Shown here piece by piece: positions 40,703-40,815 of a stretch of 40,815 bases of DNA. The notes under the pieces were generated by a model. The model saw nothing but the letters and a program-made list of their open reading frames with translations. It made no database searches and had not been told where the DNA came from. The translations under genes were made by a program, and so were the position numbers. Positions within the stretch are counted from its first letter, which is position 1, and every line of letters starts with the position of its first letter. Location: positions 1 to 40,815 of the forward strand of contig NZ_POTZ01000007.1 of the NCBI RefSeq assembly GCF_003236365.1. The letters are read 5' to 3'. Source of the stretch: Streptomyces sp. NTH33 (GTDB taxonomy: Bacteria; Actinomycetota; Actinomycetes; Streptomycetales; Streptomycetaceae).

Positions 40703-40815
40703 GTGCTGTTGAGACTGGTGTACCTGGGTATGACGAACGCCTTCGCGATGCTGCGACTGCTGCCGATGAGCGACCGGGAGAAGGATGTCGAGATCCTGGC
40801 CCTGCGTCATCAGAT
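40703..40815 (+). CDS. Integrase-type transposase, N-terminal part (cut by window end)
   Basis: The frame from GTG 40703 encodes LLRLVYLGMTNAFAMLRLLP followed by MSDREKDVEILALRHQ, the usual N-terminus of a widespread Streptomyces integrase-core (rve) transposase. It runs off the window, so completeness is unknown. Confidence 0.7.
   Translation, partial: MLLRLVYLGMTNAFAMLRLLPMSDREKDVEILALRHQ

Overview
The window reads as the left end of a linear Streptomyces (or close relative) replicon. It is very GC-rich throughout, and the first ~220 bases are a row of GC-rich hairpins with TGC or other 3-nt loops laid out like an archetypal Streptomyces telomere, of which only the first few bases are missing. 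Behind it come subtelomeric genes: a TtrA-type DEAH helicase and a terminal-protein gene (tpg). No tap gene is seen.

Bases 1-4450: telomere, a small unknown gene, the complete helicase and tpg. Bases 4450-8340: a DD35E (Mu/Tn7-like) transposon with transposase, AAA+ ATPase and an unrecognised third gene, all on the minus strand. Its right end abuts a second copy of the helicase gene (8341-10737) that has lost its Walker A region. Bases 10785-13465: remnant of a Tn554-type recombinase module (tnpC intact, tnpB cut short), interrupted by a two-gene IS5-type element with visible inverted repeats.

Bases 13.5-26.3 kb: aromatic-acid catabolic region 1. It encodes 3-hydroxybenzoate 6-monooxygenase, gentisate 1,2-dioxygenase, a FAH-family hydrolase, a CaiB CoA-transferase, a citrate-synthase-fold lyase, an aconitase, a polar-amino-acid-type ABC transporter split between two strands, and two IclR regulators. 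No maleylpyruvate isomerase is present. The gene set fits ring cleavage, direct hydrolysis of maleylpyruvate, hydration of maleate, CoA activation and retro-aldol cleavage, although only the first two steps rest on firm family assignments. The two divergent catabolic promoters carry the same pair of 7-mers with the same 13-bp spacer, just downstream of the -10 box.

Bases 26.2-40.3 kb: catabolic region 2. A LysR regulator with a perfect operator in its own promoter diverges from benzoylformate decarboxylase (mdlC), followed by an iron-type ABC transporter (ATPase, fused permease, lipoprotein) and a strong terminator. A tightly coupled six-gene operon follows: acyl-CoA dehydrogenase, MmgE/PrpD, HMG-CoA-lyase-like enzyme, CaiB CoA-transferase, enoyl-CoA hydratase and aldehyde dehydrogenase. 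The last 480 bases hold a group II intron domain V remnant and the start of an integrase-type transposase, so the catabolic DNA is bounded by mobile DNA on both sides.
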